Shown here one piece after another: positions 14,199 to 23,622 of a stretch of DNA of 64,000 nt. The position numbers and the translations under genes are program-made. A model generated the notes under the pieces. That model was not told the DNA's origin. It saw only the letters and a list, made by a program, of their open reading frames with translations, and ran no database searches. The first letter of the stretch is position 1, and each line of letters begins with the position of its first letter. Source of the stretch: Alteromonas sp. MMG017 (GTDB lineage Bacteria; Pseudomonadota; Gammaproteobacteria; Enterobacterales; Alteromonadaceae); contig NZ_JAGJDY010000009.1 in NCBI RefSeq assembly GCF_018100795.1, positions 1 to 64,000 of the forward strand, written 5' to 3'.

Positions 14199-16988
14199 AT
14201 GAGATTGTTGCGCCTTTTGTGGGTAGTGCTTTTAGCACTGCCCAGCTTTCCTGTGTTTTCTCAAGACGCAACGGTTGATATTGATAAGGTATTACAAACT
14301 GCCGATAAGAATGTATTCGTTAACCCCACCCTCGCAAAGAAGCTTCTTACCCAAGCCGAGAGGTATTTAGCAGACAAAGACCTTCCGGCCTATGAAGCTC
14401 ACTTGCTTAATCTAAAAAGTCATTCGTACATTCTGGAGGGTAACTATCAACTTGCCTACGAAAAGGCAACACAGGCAAAAAAGCTAGCCACAGAAGCTGG
14501 TAACCAATTGCAACTTGCCGAAGCGTTAAGACGACAAGGAATAATAACTTATTTCTTTGATTTATACGGTGAATCATTAGAGTTACTACTTAATAGCCTG
14601 AGTATTCATCAGTCGTTAGACACCACCTACATACAGAATACGCTGCAAGCCATAGGAAATTTGTATGCGAAATCGAATCAATGGGCAGATAACCTAATAA
14701 ATACAGGTGAACAACTGGTTGCTGAATCAATTAAACGCGGCAACGCCTATTATGAAGAGCAAGGGTACGGTTTTATTGTATCGGGCCTGTTGGCTAAGGG
14801 AGAAATAAAACAAGCGAAATCATTGATTGACCAAGTAAATACTGATCCCGATAAATTTGCTCCCATCTTAAATTTCTATCTGGCAAAAACCCTCCTTCAA
14901 TTAGGTAGCCATGAAGAAGCGCTTGCGGTTACTGAAGATATTATAAAGTATGCAGTTACTGGAAAACACCGCCAACGAGAGCTTGCGGGGCTTGCGTTGC
15001 GGTCAGAGGTTTTACTCAAGTTAGAACGTATTGATGAAGCCACCCAAACGGTGTTGAAGTTCTTATCAATTGCACAAGATTTAGATATTACTGAATATCA
15101 GTATGAAGGCTTAAAGATACAAGCCAATATTGCGCTACTTCAAGGCCAATATCGTGATGCCTACCAATTTCTTTTACAACATTCAGAATTAAAGCAGCAG
15201 GTTTTTGATACGCGTCAATCAGAGCAATTAGCGTTTAATAGAGCCCGTTTGGAAACCGATCAAAAGATACAAAAAATTACTGAATTAGAACTTAGTCAGC
15301 AACTGTCAGAACAAAATAGTACGTTTCAAGTGTACATCATTGTTACTATTTGCTGCGTAGCTGTTCTTTTATTCTTTATGTTTGTTATCACACTTAAACA
15401 GAAGCGAGAATTGCGAGAGCTTGCGTTAAATCTACAAAAAGCCACCGACGCGAAGTCAGAATTTTTGGCCCGTATGAGCCACGAAATTAGAACGCCCGTG
15501 AACGCGATAGTGGGGCTTACCAAGCTGACACAAAAATCTGTCGTTAATGAAGAACAGAAAACCAACTTAACCCAAATTGAACAGTCGTCTCAAACCCTGC
15601 TAGGGGTAATAAACGATGTGCTAGATTTTTCAAAAATTGAAGCGGGTAAACTTGATATTGAATCTGAGGCATTTGAACTCGATAAACTGGTTGAGCAAGT
15701 CATTCGGTTGCACGGGTTAAATGCCAGAGAGAAACGTATTGAATTATTACAGTACGTGGCAAGAGATGTTCCCTTGCAAGTCTCTGGTGACGCTCTGCGT
15801 ATTGAGCAAGTGCTGAATAACCTGCTAAGCAATGCGATTAAATTTACCGACGAAGGCATGGTGTTCGTATCGGTTAATAAAAAATACTCTGAACACGGTG
15901 TTTTACTTGAGTTTTCAGTAAAAGATACAGGCATTGGCCTATCAACAAATCAAATAGAATCGCTGTTCGATGCCTTTACGCAAGCTGACGAATCGATTAC
16001 CCGTAAATATGGTGGAACGGGGTTAGGTTTATCAATTTGTAAGCACCTTGTCTCGCTAATGGGCGGGGAAATATGGGTAGAGAGCAAGCTGGGTCAAGGC
16101 GCTACTTTCTTCTTTACGGTGTTGGTTGAAAAGCATAATCAAATGCCACAATCCACTACGCTAGGAAACTTAACCTTATCCGATTTAAAAGTGTTGGTGG
16201 TTGACGATGTTATGCTTTCAAGACAGGCAATAGCGGAAGCCTTGTTGCGTATTAATATAAACCCAGACTTGGCCACTGGTGGTAAAGAAGCGTTAATGTA
16301 TCTGCGCACCGCTATGGCAAGCAACGCACCGTATGATTTAATTATTATTGATTGGAAAATGGCGGATATTGATGGCATCGAATTAGCCTCAATTATTAAC
16401 CAAGAGTTCAGCCAAGGTAAGCCGAACATAGCGATGCTATCAGCTTATGATATCGAGTCACTTAAGACCCTTGGCCGCCCTGTGGGTGTGGAATATTATC
16501 TGCAAAAACCCGTTAATAGCAGCTCATTGCAGAATTGCTTATTGAAAATGTCTACCAAGGGTAAACCTCAAATGGCGACATTAGAAAGCGATGCCAATGT
16601 GCCACCCGATTTTTCTGAGAAAAACATCCTGCTTGTAGAAGATGATGCGATTAACCGTAAAGTTGCTAAGCTATTTTTAGCCGATACAAAGGCAAAAGTC
16701 AGTGTTGCAGAGAATGGCTTAATTGCTTTGCAAATGTTGGAGCAAGAAAACGTCTTCGATCTTGTTCTAATGGATATGCAGATGCCAGTAATGGACGGGT
16801 TAACTGCAGCTCAAAAAATTCGAGAAGAATTAAAATTAGACATTCCAATTGTGGCGATGACAGCTCACGCCATGCAAACAGAGATAGAAAAAAGCTTCGC
16901 CGTGGGTATGAATGCACACATTGTAAAACCCGTTAAGCCAGAATATTTGTATCAGGTATTAAATGAGCAGTTTGTAAAAGAGGCTTAA
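14199..16988 (+). CDS. TPR hybrid histidine kinase with two receiver domains
   Basis: A 929-residue sensor: signal peptide (1-21, ending FPVFSQ), periplasmic TPR-like helical repeats (about 30-375), one membrane helix (about 378-398, [20 protein letters not shown]), HisKA with phospho-acceptor His428 in [12 protein letters not shown], an HATPase domain ([29 protein letters not shown]), receiver 1 with Asp718 (IIIDWKM) and receiver 2 with Asp859 ([12 protein letters not shown]). No DNA-binding or Hpt domain, so phosphate must pass to a partner in trans. It follows the borosin precursor by 29 bases with no terminator between, implying operon membership. The periplasmic TPR could bind peptide or cell-wall ligands; that link is speculation. 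Confidence 0.9.
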   Translation: MRLLRLLWVVLLALPSFPVFSQDATVDIDKVLQTADKNVFVNPTLAKKLLTQAERYLADKDLPAYEAHLLNLKSHSYILEGNYQLAYEKATQAKKLATEAGNQLQLAEALRRQGIITYFFDLYGESLELLLNSLSIHQSLDTTYIQNTLQAIGNLYAKSNQWADNLINTGEQLVAESIKRGNAYYEEQGYGFIVSGLLAKGEIKQAKSLIDQVNTDPDKFAPILNFYLAKTLLQLGSHEEALAVTEDIIKYAVTGKHRQRELAGLALRSEVLLKLERIDEATQTVLKFLSIAQDLDITEYQYEGLKIQANIALLQGQYRDAYQFLLQHSELKQQVFDTRQSEQLAFNRARLETDQKIQKITELELSQQLSEQNSTFQVYIIVTICCVAVLLFFMFVITLKQKRELRELALNLQKATDAKSEFLARMSHEIRTPVNAIVGLTKLTQKSVVNEEQKTNLTQIEQSSQTLLGVINDVLDFSKIEAGKLDIESEAFELDKLVEQVIRLHGLNAREKRIELLQYVARDVPLQVSGDALRIEQVLNNLLSNAIKFTDEGMVFVSVNKKYSEHGVLLEFSVKDTGIGLSTNQIESLFDAFTQADESITRKYGGTGLGLSICKHLVSLMGGEIWVESKLGQGATFFFTVLVEKHNQMPQSTTLGNLTLSDLKVLVVDDVMLSRQAIAEALLRININPDLATGGKEALMYLRTAMASNAPYDLIIIDWKMADIDGIELASIINQEFSQGKPNIAMLSAYDIESLKTLGRPVGVEYYLQKPVNSSSLQNCLLKMSTKGKPQMATLESDANVPPDFSEKNILLVEDDAINRKVAKLFLADTKAKVSVAENGLIALQMLEQENVFDLVLMDMQMPVMDGLTAAQKIREELKLDIPIVAMTAHAMQTEIEKSFAVGMNAHIVKPVKPEYLYQVLNEQFVKEA

Positions 16989-17042
16989 ACCTGACGCTCT
17001 TAAAAAGTCAAAGCTAAAGCCTTAATAGACTTAGCTTAATAG

Positions 17043-17083
17043 CTTTAATAGACTTAGCTTTAATAGACTTAGCTTTAATAGAC
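17043..17083. repeat. 15-bp tandem repeats downstream of the borosin operon
   Basis: Unit CTTTAATAGACTTAG at 17043-17057 and 17058-17072, with a partial third copy to 17083 and degenerate copies before it (from about 17020). Non-coding. Confidence 0.8.
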
Positions 17084-17156
17084 GAAATAGCGGTGAGTTT
17101 GATAACACAAATAGATACGAAGCTAAGAACTCAGTTAACAACTAAACTAAAAAAGA

Positions 17157-17194
17157 AAAAAGCGGCTAACCTGTTAGGTTAGCCGCTTTTTTTT
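17157..17194. terminator. Strong bidirectional rho-independent terminator
   Basis: A 12-bp perfect stem AGCGGCTAACCT (17161-17172) / AGGTTAGCCGCT (17176-17187) with loop GTT, preceded by an A-run and followed by eight T. It ends the borosin operon on the plus strand and can also end the convergent metalloprotease gene. Confidence 0.9.
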
Positions 17195-17271
17195 ATGTTT
17201 ATGTGCTAGCTGTTGCGCTGTAGCTGCTAGTAATAAATGTACACGTAACATTCAACGCTTTTAACGCGAAG

Positions 17272-19737
17272 TTAGATAGGTGACCCCGGAGGTAATGGCT
17301 TCACATCAAACGCGCCAGACCAGTGCCCTGATTTCCAGTAAGTATCGAAATACGTGTGCAATACTTCGTCAGCATCTCTGTCACTGTCATCATCTAGCCA
17401 TTCATCAAACTCAAGCAAAGCACTGTGCATGGCCATTTTAGCTTCAGGCGCTAGTGCTGGGTTTGTTACGGCTTTCATGATGGCATTCAATGCAACTAAT
17501 TGTAGGCGGGTAGCAACTAAATCCCCTTTACCGCCGCGTTTGTGTTTCGCACGATACCAATGTACGTTCAATATTTGACGTACAAGCCCTTCCACACCAA
17601 TGAGTTCTTTTGTGCGGCTACTTTGCCACGCCAAGCGGTTTAAACGTTCTGGATGCAATAACAAAGACAATGCAAAATCACTGGCAGATGCAGCTGCAGA
17701 TACTGGGTCGAGCATTAGCCCCATTTTTCCTTGAAAATGCTCGCGGGTAACATCGTCACCATAGGCAGTGGGTGGTATAAGTGCCAATACGGCTTCAGGA
17801 ATAGCTAAATAAGGTACGGTAGTAGCCGTTATAAGCTGCTGCATGGCACGTTGCTGTACTTGTGGCGCTACGTCTTGCTGGCCCTGAGGCGTAGTGTAAT
17901 CTCCCTTACGCTCGTATTCGTATATTAAGCCGCCCACTTGCTTTGCAACCGCTTCTAGTTGAAAACGATGCAGTAAATAAATGGGCACTAACGCATTCTC
18001 CAATGAAGACAAGCTAGCATTGGGCTTTAAGGTATCCATTCCCAATTGATCAAGCGCATGACGTCTAACCGCAGAGATTTCATCAAAAGCATCTAGCGGA
18101 TCGGCGCCATTTTCCCACATGTGCCCGTTAGCTGAACTATGACGAGAACTACGCGTGTCTGAATCAGATTTAAACGCCAGGCCTTTATTACGGGTTTTAA
18201 CAATTTGCTTAGCCAAGCCTTCGGTTTCTTCATTAGTTGAACCAAACTCTTGATAACCATAAACAATAGCGTGTTTGTCCCATGCGCCTATGCCCTTATC
18301 ATAAGCCCCTTCAAGGCTTACTTTTCCATCTTTTAAAGTAATTCGAGGGTGTGGATAATCCATCACTGAAGCCATTTCGTTTTCACTGGCAGCAAAGTTG
18401 TGCGCTATACCTAGGGTATGGCCTACTTCATGAGCCGAAAGCTGCTTAATGCGATCTAACGCCATAGCTTCTTGTTCTGGTGAACTCGCATTGTCACCTG
18501 AAAATGGGCTGGTAAGCCCTAGTGCGATTAAATAATCTTGGCGGACACGCAGTGAACCCAGCGTCACATGGCCTTTTATAATTTCACCGGTGCGAGGGTC
18601 GACCACAGATGAACCATAAGACCAGCCACGGGTAGCGCGATGCACCCAATTTATCACGTTGTAACGTACATCCATAGGATCGGCATTTTCAGGCAACACT
18701 TTTACCTGGAATGCATTTTTGTAGCCTGCTGCTTCGAAAGCTTGGTTCCACCAACTTGCGCCTTCTTTCAATGAGGACATCACCGGCTCTGGAATACCTG
18801 GGTCTAGGTAATACACAATAGGTTCAACCGCTTCGCTCATAGGTGCATGTGGTGATACCTTGGCTAAACGGTGGCGGGTGATAAAACGCTGCTCAGTAGG
18901 CTCGTTAATTGCCGTTGAGTAATCAAAATAGCGGAATTTCCAGTACCCTGAGTAGGGATGATAAGCACGCGGTGTATAACCATCGTCAGGCAATGCAACA
19001 AATGAATGATGAAGGTGTACGGAAAGGTTCTCAGGATCTGGCGTGACATCAGATACATAGTTACCAGGCTTGCTGCCAGCGAATGTGACTAAGGCTTCAA
19101 GCTCGGTGTTTTTCTCAAAACCCTTTGTGCGTGGTAAATACACCCCGCTGCGGTTTTTGTCTGCTTTAAAGCTGCCTTGTTTTTTAGCTGACAACCGGTT
19201 GCCGATACCATGAATATCGCTGAATAAAAAAGGTGTGTAGTCGATTAAATTAGCGCTATCACTTTTTGCCACTATGACAAAGCCGGCTAATACCGAACTA
19301 GCAAAGGCCTCATTAATACTCTGTTTTTCAGCTGCGCTACCATGGGCTGCGCGGTACTTGGTATTTAACTGCTTCAGCATAAGCTTATTGCCAAAGCGTT
19401 CGAAGGTAATTAAGCGAGTGCGTCCTAACTGGCCTCTATCTAAGCCAATGTCGTTAGAGCCTACACCGTAGGGTAAGCTGCTTTGAAATAAAAACTGTTG
19501 CTCATCGTTGGGTATCGATAAATACACTTTGTCAGTTTCATCATCATAATAGACGGGGATAAGCCCATCTTTGGCGGACATCTCTTCGGTGAATTCGCTG
19601 ATAGTAGGTAAGGCTGCCCATACCGGTGTCGCGAAAAAAGCGGACACGACGACAATCATTAACCACCGAACAGCGCTAAATGAGAACGGCTTCTCACCCT
19701 TCGCCTTTTTATTACCTTGTTTGTTTTCGACCAACAC
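17272..19737 (-). CDS. Secreted zinc metalloprotease (DUF5117/DUF4953 type)
   Basis: An 821-residue protein with an N-terminal membrane/signal segment (WLMIVVVSAFFATPVWA), a DUF5117-like beta region (GLIPVYYDDETDKVYLSI; GLDRGQLG) and the extended zinc motif HEVGHTLGIAH: His436, Glu437, His440 and His446, followed by the Met-turn MDYPHP. This is the metzincin-like family of large exported proteases frequent in Alteromonadales and Bacteroidetes. It should act in the periplasm or outside the cell; the natural substrate is unknown. Single gene, ending close to the terminator at 17157-17194. Confidence 0.88.
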   Translation of the reverse strand: MLVENKQGNKKAKGEKPFSFSAVRWLMIVVVSAFFATPVWAALPTISEFTEEMSAKDGLIPVYYDDETDKVYLSIPNDEQQFLFQSSLPYGVGSNDIGLDRGQLGRTRLITFERFGNKLMLKQLNTKYRAAHGSAAEKQSINEAFASSVLAGFVIVAKSDSANLIDYTPFLFSDIHGIGNRLSAKKQGSFKADKNRSGVYLPRTKGFEKNTELEALVTFAGSKPGNYVSDVTPDPENLSVHLHHSFVALPDDGYTPRAYHPYSGYWKFRYFDYSTAINEPTEQRFITRHRLAKVSPHAPMSEAVEPIVYYLDPGIPEPVMSSLKEGASWWNQAFEAAGYKNAFQVKVLPENADPMDVRYNVINWVHRATRGWSYGSSVVDPRTGEIIKGHVTLGSLRVRQDYLIALGLTSPFSGDNASSPEQEAMALDRIKQLSAHEVGHTLGIAHNFAASENEMASVMDYPHPRITLKDGKVSLEGAYDKGIGAWDKHAIVYGYQEFGSTNEETEGLAKQIVKTRNKGLAFKSDSDTRSSRHSSANGHMWENGADPLDAFDEISAVRRHALDQLGMDTLKPNASLSSLENALVPIYLLHRFQLEAVAKQVGGLIYEYERKGDYTTPQGQQDVAPQVQQRAMQQLITATTVPYLAIPEAVLALIPPTAYGDDVTREHFQGKMGLMLDPVSAAASASDFALSLLLHPERLNRLAWQSSRTKELIGVEGLVRQILNVHWYRAKHKRGGKGDLVATRLQLVALNAIMKAVTNPALAPEAKMAMHSALLEFDEWLDDDSDRDADEVLHTYFDTYWKSGHWSGAFDVKPLPPGSPI

Positions 19738-20078
19738 GACTGATTTCCTTTTAAATAACGCGTACGCTGTATTTTACTTTTTATATCATCACAACTTATA
19801 CCTCTTCTACCCTATCGTAAGTGATTGATTATGCATATGGCTATTCATCGAAAAACACTGTGAATTAAGGGAATTTTTAATAGGTGAGGTGCTAGCCTAG
19901 CCACTGGTAACTAATACTTGTGTGCATTGCTATTAAAGATTGCGTCTAGCACCGCTATTGATAATGACTACACGTTAACGCTACCTGCTTTTGTTATTAG
20001 GTATGGCGACTTTGTTGGTAATTAGGTTTGCACAATTGATATAGTACTGGGCATTGTCACCCCACGTTGTAATAAAGC
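19738..20078. other. 341 bp divergent intergenic region
   Basis: Lies between the starts of the metalloprotease (minus) and the aminotransferase (plus), so it must hold both promoters. No convincing operator, repeat or RNA structure was identified. Confidence 0.4.
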
Positions 20079-21287
20079 ATGTTGAAGTACGCTACACGAG
20101 CCACCACCCTATCTCCTTTTTTAGCCATGGCCTATGGTGAAAAAGCCACTGCGCTTAGCAATCAAGGGCACGATGTTATTCGGTTAAATTTGGGTGAGCC
20201 CGACTTTGGCGCGCCCATACCGGTTGTTGAAGCCATGAAGCAGTCGCTGTCTCAGGCTGATTACCCGTATACTTCAGCGCTAGGCTTGCCTGAACTTCGC
20301 AGCGCCATAGCCCAGTTCTATAAAACACAGCACAACGTTGATATTCCAGCTTCGCGCATTGTGGTTACCGCTGGCGCATCTGCGGCTTTGTTATTAGTGA
20401 GTGCAGCGTTAGTTGAAAACGGCGATAAGGTGATACTTGGCGATCCCTCATACCCCTGTAACCGTCGATTTTTAAACACCTTTGGCGGCGAAGTTACATT
20501 AGTGCCTACTTCAAGCGAGCAACAATTTCAGTTAACGCATAACGATGTAACGCACCACTGGGATAGTAAAACCAAAGGCGTCCTCATCGCCAGCCCCGCT
20601 AACCCAACCGGCACCGCTATTGCTGAAAATGAATTATATAGTATTGGTGAAACCTGTAAGCAAAACGATGGTTTTCTTATTGTTGATGAGATTTACCTAA
20701 ACTTAGATTTACGTGAAGGCTCGCCTTCTACTGCAGAACAACCTACCCCACTAAACACAGTGTTGGCGAATGAGAGCCTTCATAACAATACCATTGTAAT
20801 TAATAGCTTTTCCAAATACTTCGGTATGACGGGATGGCGTTTAGGTTGGTGTGTGGTACCCGAAGGCATGACACAAGTTATGGAGCGATTAGCGCAAAAT
20901 TTATTTATTTGCCCTTCTACCCTTGCTCAGCAAGCGGCGCTCGCCTGCTTTACACCAGAATCACTGGCCCAATGTGAACAGAAGAAAGCACTATTGCGCA
21001 CCCGCGCTACGTTTGTGATGCAAGCCATTGCAGACATGGGCTTGAGTATTGATGCCACACCAGACGGCGCGTTTTATGCGTATATCAATATTGAACCCAC
21101 TGGCCTTACCGCCATTGAATTCTGTGACCGTTTATTGGAAGAAGAATATGTGGCATTAACACCCGGTGATGACTTTGGTGAACACAATGCCACCCGTTAT
21201 GTGAGGTTATCGTTTGCCACAGAGATAAGCCGGTTAAAAGAAGGCTTAGCCCGGATAAAACGATTTGTTGAAACATATACTGGCTAG
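20079..21287 (+). CDS. PLP-dependent class I/II aminotransferase
   Basis: A 402-residue fold-type I aminotransferase in the aspartate/aromatic aminotransferase branch: LNLGEPDFGAP near the N-terminus, the YTSALGLPELR segment, ASPANPTGTA, the Asp-containing IVDEIYLNLD, and the Schiff-base Lys246 in SFSKYFGMTGWRLGW; Arg near the C-terminus (YVRLSFA) binds the substrate carboxylate. It is cytosolic and complete. Substrate specificity cannot be read from sequence. Single gene, with short tandem repeats after it. Confidence 0.9.
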   Translation: MLKYATRATTLSPFLAMAYGEKATALSNQGHDVIRLNLGEPDFGAPIPVVEAMKQSLSQADYPYTSALGLPELRSAIAQFYKTQHNVDIPASRIVVTAGASAALLLVSAALVENGDKVILGDPSYPCNRRFLNTFGGEVTLVPTSSEQQFQLTHNDVTHHWDSKTKGVLIASPANPTGTAIAENELYSIGETCKQNDGFLIVDEIYLNLDLREGSPSTAEQPTPLNTVLANESLHNNTIVINSFSKYFGMTGWRLGWCVVPEGMTQVMERLAQNLFICPSTLAQQAALACFTPESLAQCEQKKALLRTRATFVMQAIADMGLSIDATPDGAFYAYINIEPTGLTAIEFCDRLLEEEYVALTPGDDFGEHNATRYVRLSFATEISRLKEGLARIKRFVETYTG

Positions 21288-21322
21288 CCGTTATTTTTTT
21301 GCTTTTAGCTATGTCGATTTAC

Positions 21323-21364
21323 CTGTTTTGCTTTATCTATTTTGCTTTATCTATTTTGCTTTAT
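21323..21364. repeat. Three 14-bp tandem repeats
   Basis: CTGTTTTGCTTTAT at 21323-21336, then two identical CTATTTTGCTTTAT units at 21337-21350 and 21351-21364. Non-coding, between two plus-strand genes. Confidence 0.85.
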
Positions 21365-21529
21365 CAATTTAAGGAAGAGTGCGCATTTTATACTGGTAGT
21401 GAATTTCATTTGTATTCACACCCAAATCAATACTCAATTATTACCTAAAAAAATAATTTAAGGTTGATGGATTGCGTATATTGGTTGCACATAAGTCTTC
21501 CATGAAAAATAAAATAGGACACGATATTT

Positions 21530-22705
21530 ATGAGCGATCAACGGGAATTTGATGTTGTAATTTTTGGTGCCACAGGCTTCACAGGTAAATTGGTAGCTGA
21601 GTATTTTCAACGCCAATATGGCAGCGACAGTAGCGTAAAATGGGCTGTTGCCGGTCGCAACGAAGCTAAGCTTGCCGATGTTAAAGCCGAATTGGGCATT
21701 AGCGATGCGGTAGTAAGTATTGTTGCAGATGGTGATGACGACGCAGCACTAGATGTGCTGACTAAGCGTACTTCAGTCGTACTGACCACTGTAGGGCCTT
21801 ATCAAATTTACGGTGAGAAACTACTTTCAGCCTGCGTTGACAACGGCACTGGCTACACCGATTTATGTGGTGAGCCTGCGTGGATGCACCAGATGATCAA
21901 CAAGTACGAAGCCAAAGCAAAAGAGACTGGTGCTAATATTGTGTTCTCGTGTGGTTTCGACTCTGTACCTTTCGATTTGGGCGTTCACTTTTTACAAGAA
22001 CACGCTAAAAAGCAAACTGGTGCAGCGATTGAATATGTTAAAGGCCGTGTAAGAAAAATGCAGGGTACGTTTTCTGGAGGTACAGCAGCCAGCTTAAAAG
22101 CGACTATGGTAGCGGCACATAAAGACAAATCAATCATGTCTGCACTTATTAACCCGTTCTCACTTGCCGATGCTAACCAAAGTCACCCACAACCCGATGG
22201 CACCAAGCCATACTACGACGAGTCTTTAGGTTCGTGGGCTGCGCCTTTTATTATGGCAGCTATTAATACTAAGAACGTACACCGTTCTAACTACTTGGCG
22301 AACTTCGCCTACGGTAAAGCCTTCCAGTATGATGAAATGATGCTTACTGGCCCGGGCGAGAAAGGCGAAGCGATGGCGAACCACGTTGCCCAAGACAAGT
22401 CATTAGGTGGTGAGGGTGGCCCTAAGCCGGGTGAAGGCCCAAGTAAAGAAGAACGTGAAAATGGGTTTTACGATGTTATGTTTATTGGTGAGGCAATTAA
22501 TGGCGAGACCCTGGCGGTATCGGTAACCGGTGATAAAGACCCAGGTTATGGCTCAACCAGTAAAATGATTTCAGAATCTGCCCTTTGCCTTTGTAAAGAT
22601 GTGTCACTTTCTGGCGGATTCTTTACACCTGCATCTGCGTTGGGCGATAAGTTAATTTCTCGTCTCACTGAAAAAGCAGGGCTTACTTTTAACGTCGAGA
22701 AATAA
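21530..22705 (+). CDS. Saccharopine dehydrogenase-like NAD(P)-binding oxidoreductase
   Basis: A 391-residue protein with Rossmann motif GATGFTGKLVAEY (residues 13-25) and the conserved DLCGEPAWMHQMI and FSCGFDSVPFDLG stretches. These place it in the saccharopine dehydrogenase NADP-binding family, specifically the trans-acting enoyl-reductase-like branch related to mycobacterial polyketide-lipid enzymes. The true substrate is unknown. Preceded by an A-rich AGGACACGATATT leader and followed by a terminator, so it is monocistronic. Confidence 0.85.
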   Translation: MSDQREFDVVIFGATGFTGKLVAEYFQRQYGSDSSVKWAVAGRNEAKLADVKAELGISDAVVSIVADGDDDAALDVLTKRTSVVLTTVGPYQIYGEKLLSACVDNGTGYTDLCGEPAWMHQMINKYEAKAKETGANIVFSCGFDSVPFDLGVHFLQEHAKKQTGAAIEYVKGRVRKMQGTFSGGTAASLKATMVAAHKDKSIMSALINPFSLADANQSHPQPDGTKPYYDESLGSWAAPFIMAAINTKNVHRSNYLANFAYGKAFQYDEMMLTGPGEKGEAMANHVAQDKSLGGEGGPKPGEGPSKEERENGFYDVMFIGEAINGETLAVSVTGDKDPGYGSTSKMISESALCLCKDVSLSGGFFTPASALGDKLISRLTEKAGLTFNVEK

Positions 22706-22730
22706 TCTACTGCTATAACACTACGTCTTT

Positions 22731-22771
22731 AAAACGCCGCTGTGAGTCACTTTTCACGCGGCGTTTTTGTT
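22731..22771. terminator. Rho-independent terminator
   Basis: AAAACGCCGC and GCGGCGTTTTT form a stem extended, with a bulge, by GTGA/TCAC, followed by TTTTTGTTTTTT. It ends the saccharopine dehydrogenase-like gene. Confidence 0.88.
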
Positions 22772-22773
22772 TT

Positions 22774-23040
22774 TTACACACTTGCATCTCCCTCCTCAGT
22801 TAGCCTTTTTTCCTTAAGTCTTATCACTCTCCCTATTCCTTCATGCTTATGCTCACCTATCTTTTGCATAGCAGATAATTGCCAACAAAGTGTAAAGGTT
22901 TGAACAGATTTCGTCTTATTCACTCCTAATCTTTGAACAACAAGATGCCTGCCCCCTCGCCGATCCTTGCCCTCGGTATGCAAATGGATGAAGAAATCGG
23001 TACTAGCCACATAGGAACACGTGGGGCTTATTCCGCACAT
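22774..23040 (-). CDS. Possible hypothetical protein, 88 aa
   Basis: An open frame of 88 codons ending three bases from the terminator at 22731-22771, which could serve it too. Composition is plausible (basic, with HLHTEGKDRRGGRHLVVQRLG) but no family, signal peptide or convincing Shine-Dalgarno was seen. It is the only sizeable frame in a 470-base gap. It may be spurious. Confidence 0.3.
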   Translation of the reverse strand: MCGISPTCSYVASTDFFIHLHTEGKDRRGGRHLVVQRLGVNKTKSVQTFTLCWQLSAMQKIGEHKHEGIGRVIRLKEKRLTEEGDASV

Positions 23041-23175
23041 TAGCTCATTAACTCTTATTACCTTTCACCTATCAGTGCACCAAAATTGCCAAGTTGAAGT
23101 ATACAAAGTAAGGCTAAATTATTCTTATCGGCTTTTTGCTACCTACCGATGAGAAAATGAGTAAAGGAGATAACC

Positions 23176-23439
23176 ATGGCCAAGCAACACGCTGCGCAGA
23201 TCAAGAACGACGACACGTATGAAGCACTTCGGGATAAAGGCTACAGCAAAGAAAAATCAGCCAGAATTGCCAACGCACAAGCCAACGATGCGCAATCGCC
23301 CTCGAAAAAAGGCGGTGAAAGTAAAAAGTATGAAGAACGTACGAAGCAAGAACTGTACGACAAAGCAAAAGAAGTCGGTATTTCGGGTCGCTCAACCATG
23401 AGCAAAGGTGAGCTAATTGACGCGTTACGACACCATTAA
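23176..23439 (+). CDS. Small Rho_N/SAP-like domain protein (DUF7218 type)
   Basis: An 87-residue basic protein. The N-terminal half (YEALRDKGYSKEKSARIANAQ) matches the short helical motif of DUF7218 proteins; the C-terminal half (RTKQELYDKAKEVGISGRST, SKGELIDALR) is a Rho_N/SAP-like helix-extended-loop-helix that usually binds nucleic acid. A linker of Ser/Lys joins them. Strong AAAGGAGATAACC Shine-Dalgarno, consistent with high expression. Probably a nucleoid or stress-related protein, by analogy only. Confidence 0.75.
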   Translation: MAKQHAAQIKNDDTYEALRDKGYSKEKSARIANAQANDAQSPSKKGGESKKYEERTKQELYDKAKEVGISGRSTMSKGELIDALRHH

Positions 23440-23524
23440 TAGCAAATTGAGCGCAATAATAAATAACAAGCGTATGTAATGCTATTGTGTGTCGGTCTAG
23501 GCTATATCAAGGCTACATAAAAAG

Positions 23525-23580
23525 CCGGTGATTTTGCTGTTGTTAGAACCAATTAAGCCAACAACAAATTCACCAGCATT
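23525..23580. terminator. Long imperfect hairpin between convergent genes
   Basis: GGTGATTTTGCTGTTGTT pairs imperfectly with AACAACAAATTCACC across a 17-18 base loop. It lies between the ends of the convergent Rho_N-like gene and Tat aminotransferase gene; A-rich on the left, T-rich on the right. Terminator function is likely but the stem is bulged. Confidence 0.45.
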
Positions 23581-23622
23581 TAGTCTTTCTAATATCTTAC
23601 CGGCCTTAAAGACCTTTCGGCA

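Noticed and set aside
20000-20040. Possible sigma-54 promoter TTGGTAATTAGGTTTGC before the aminotransferase
   Set aside because: GG to GC spacing is 11, not 10, which normally abolishes RpoN promoters.
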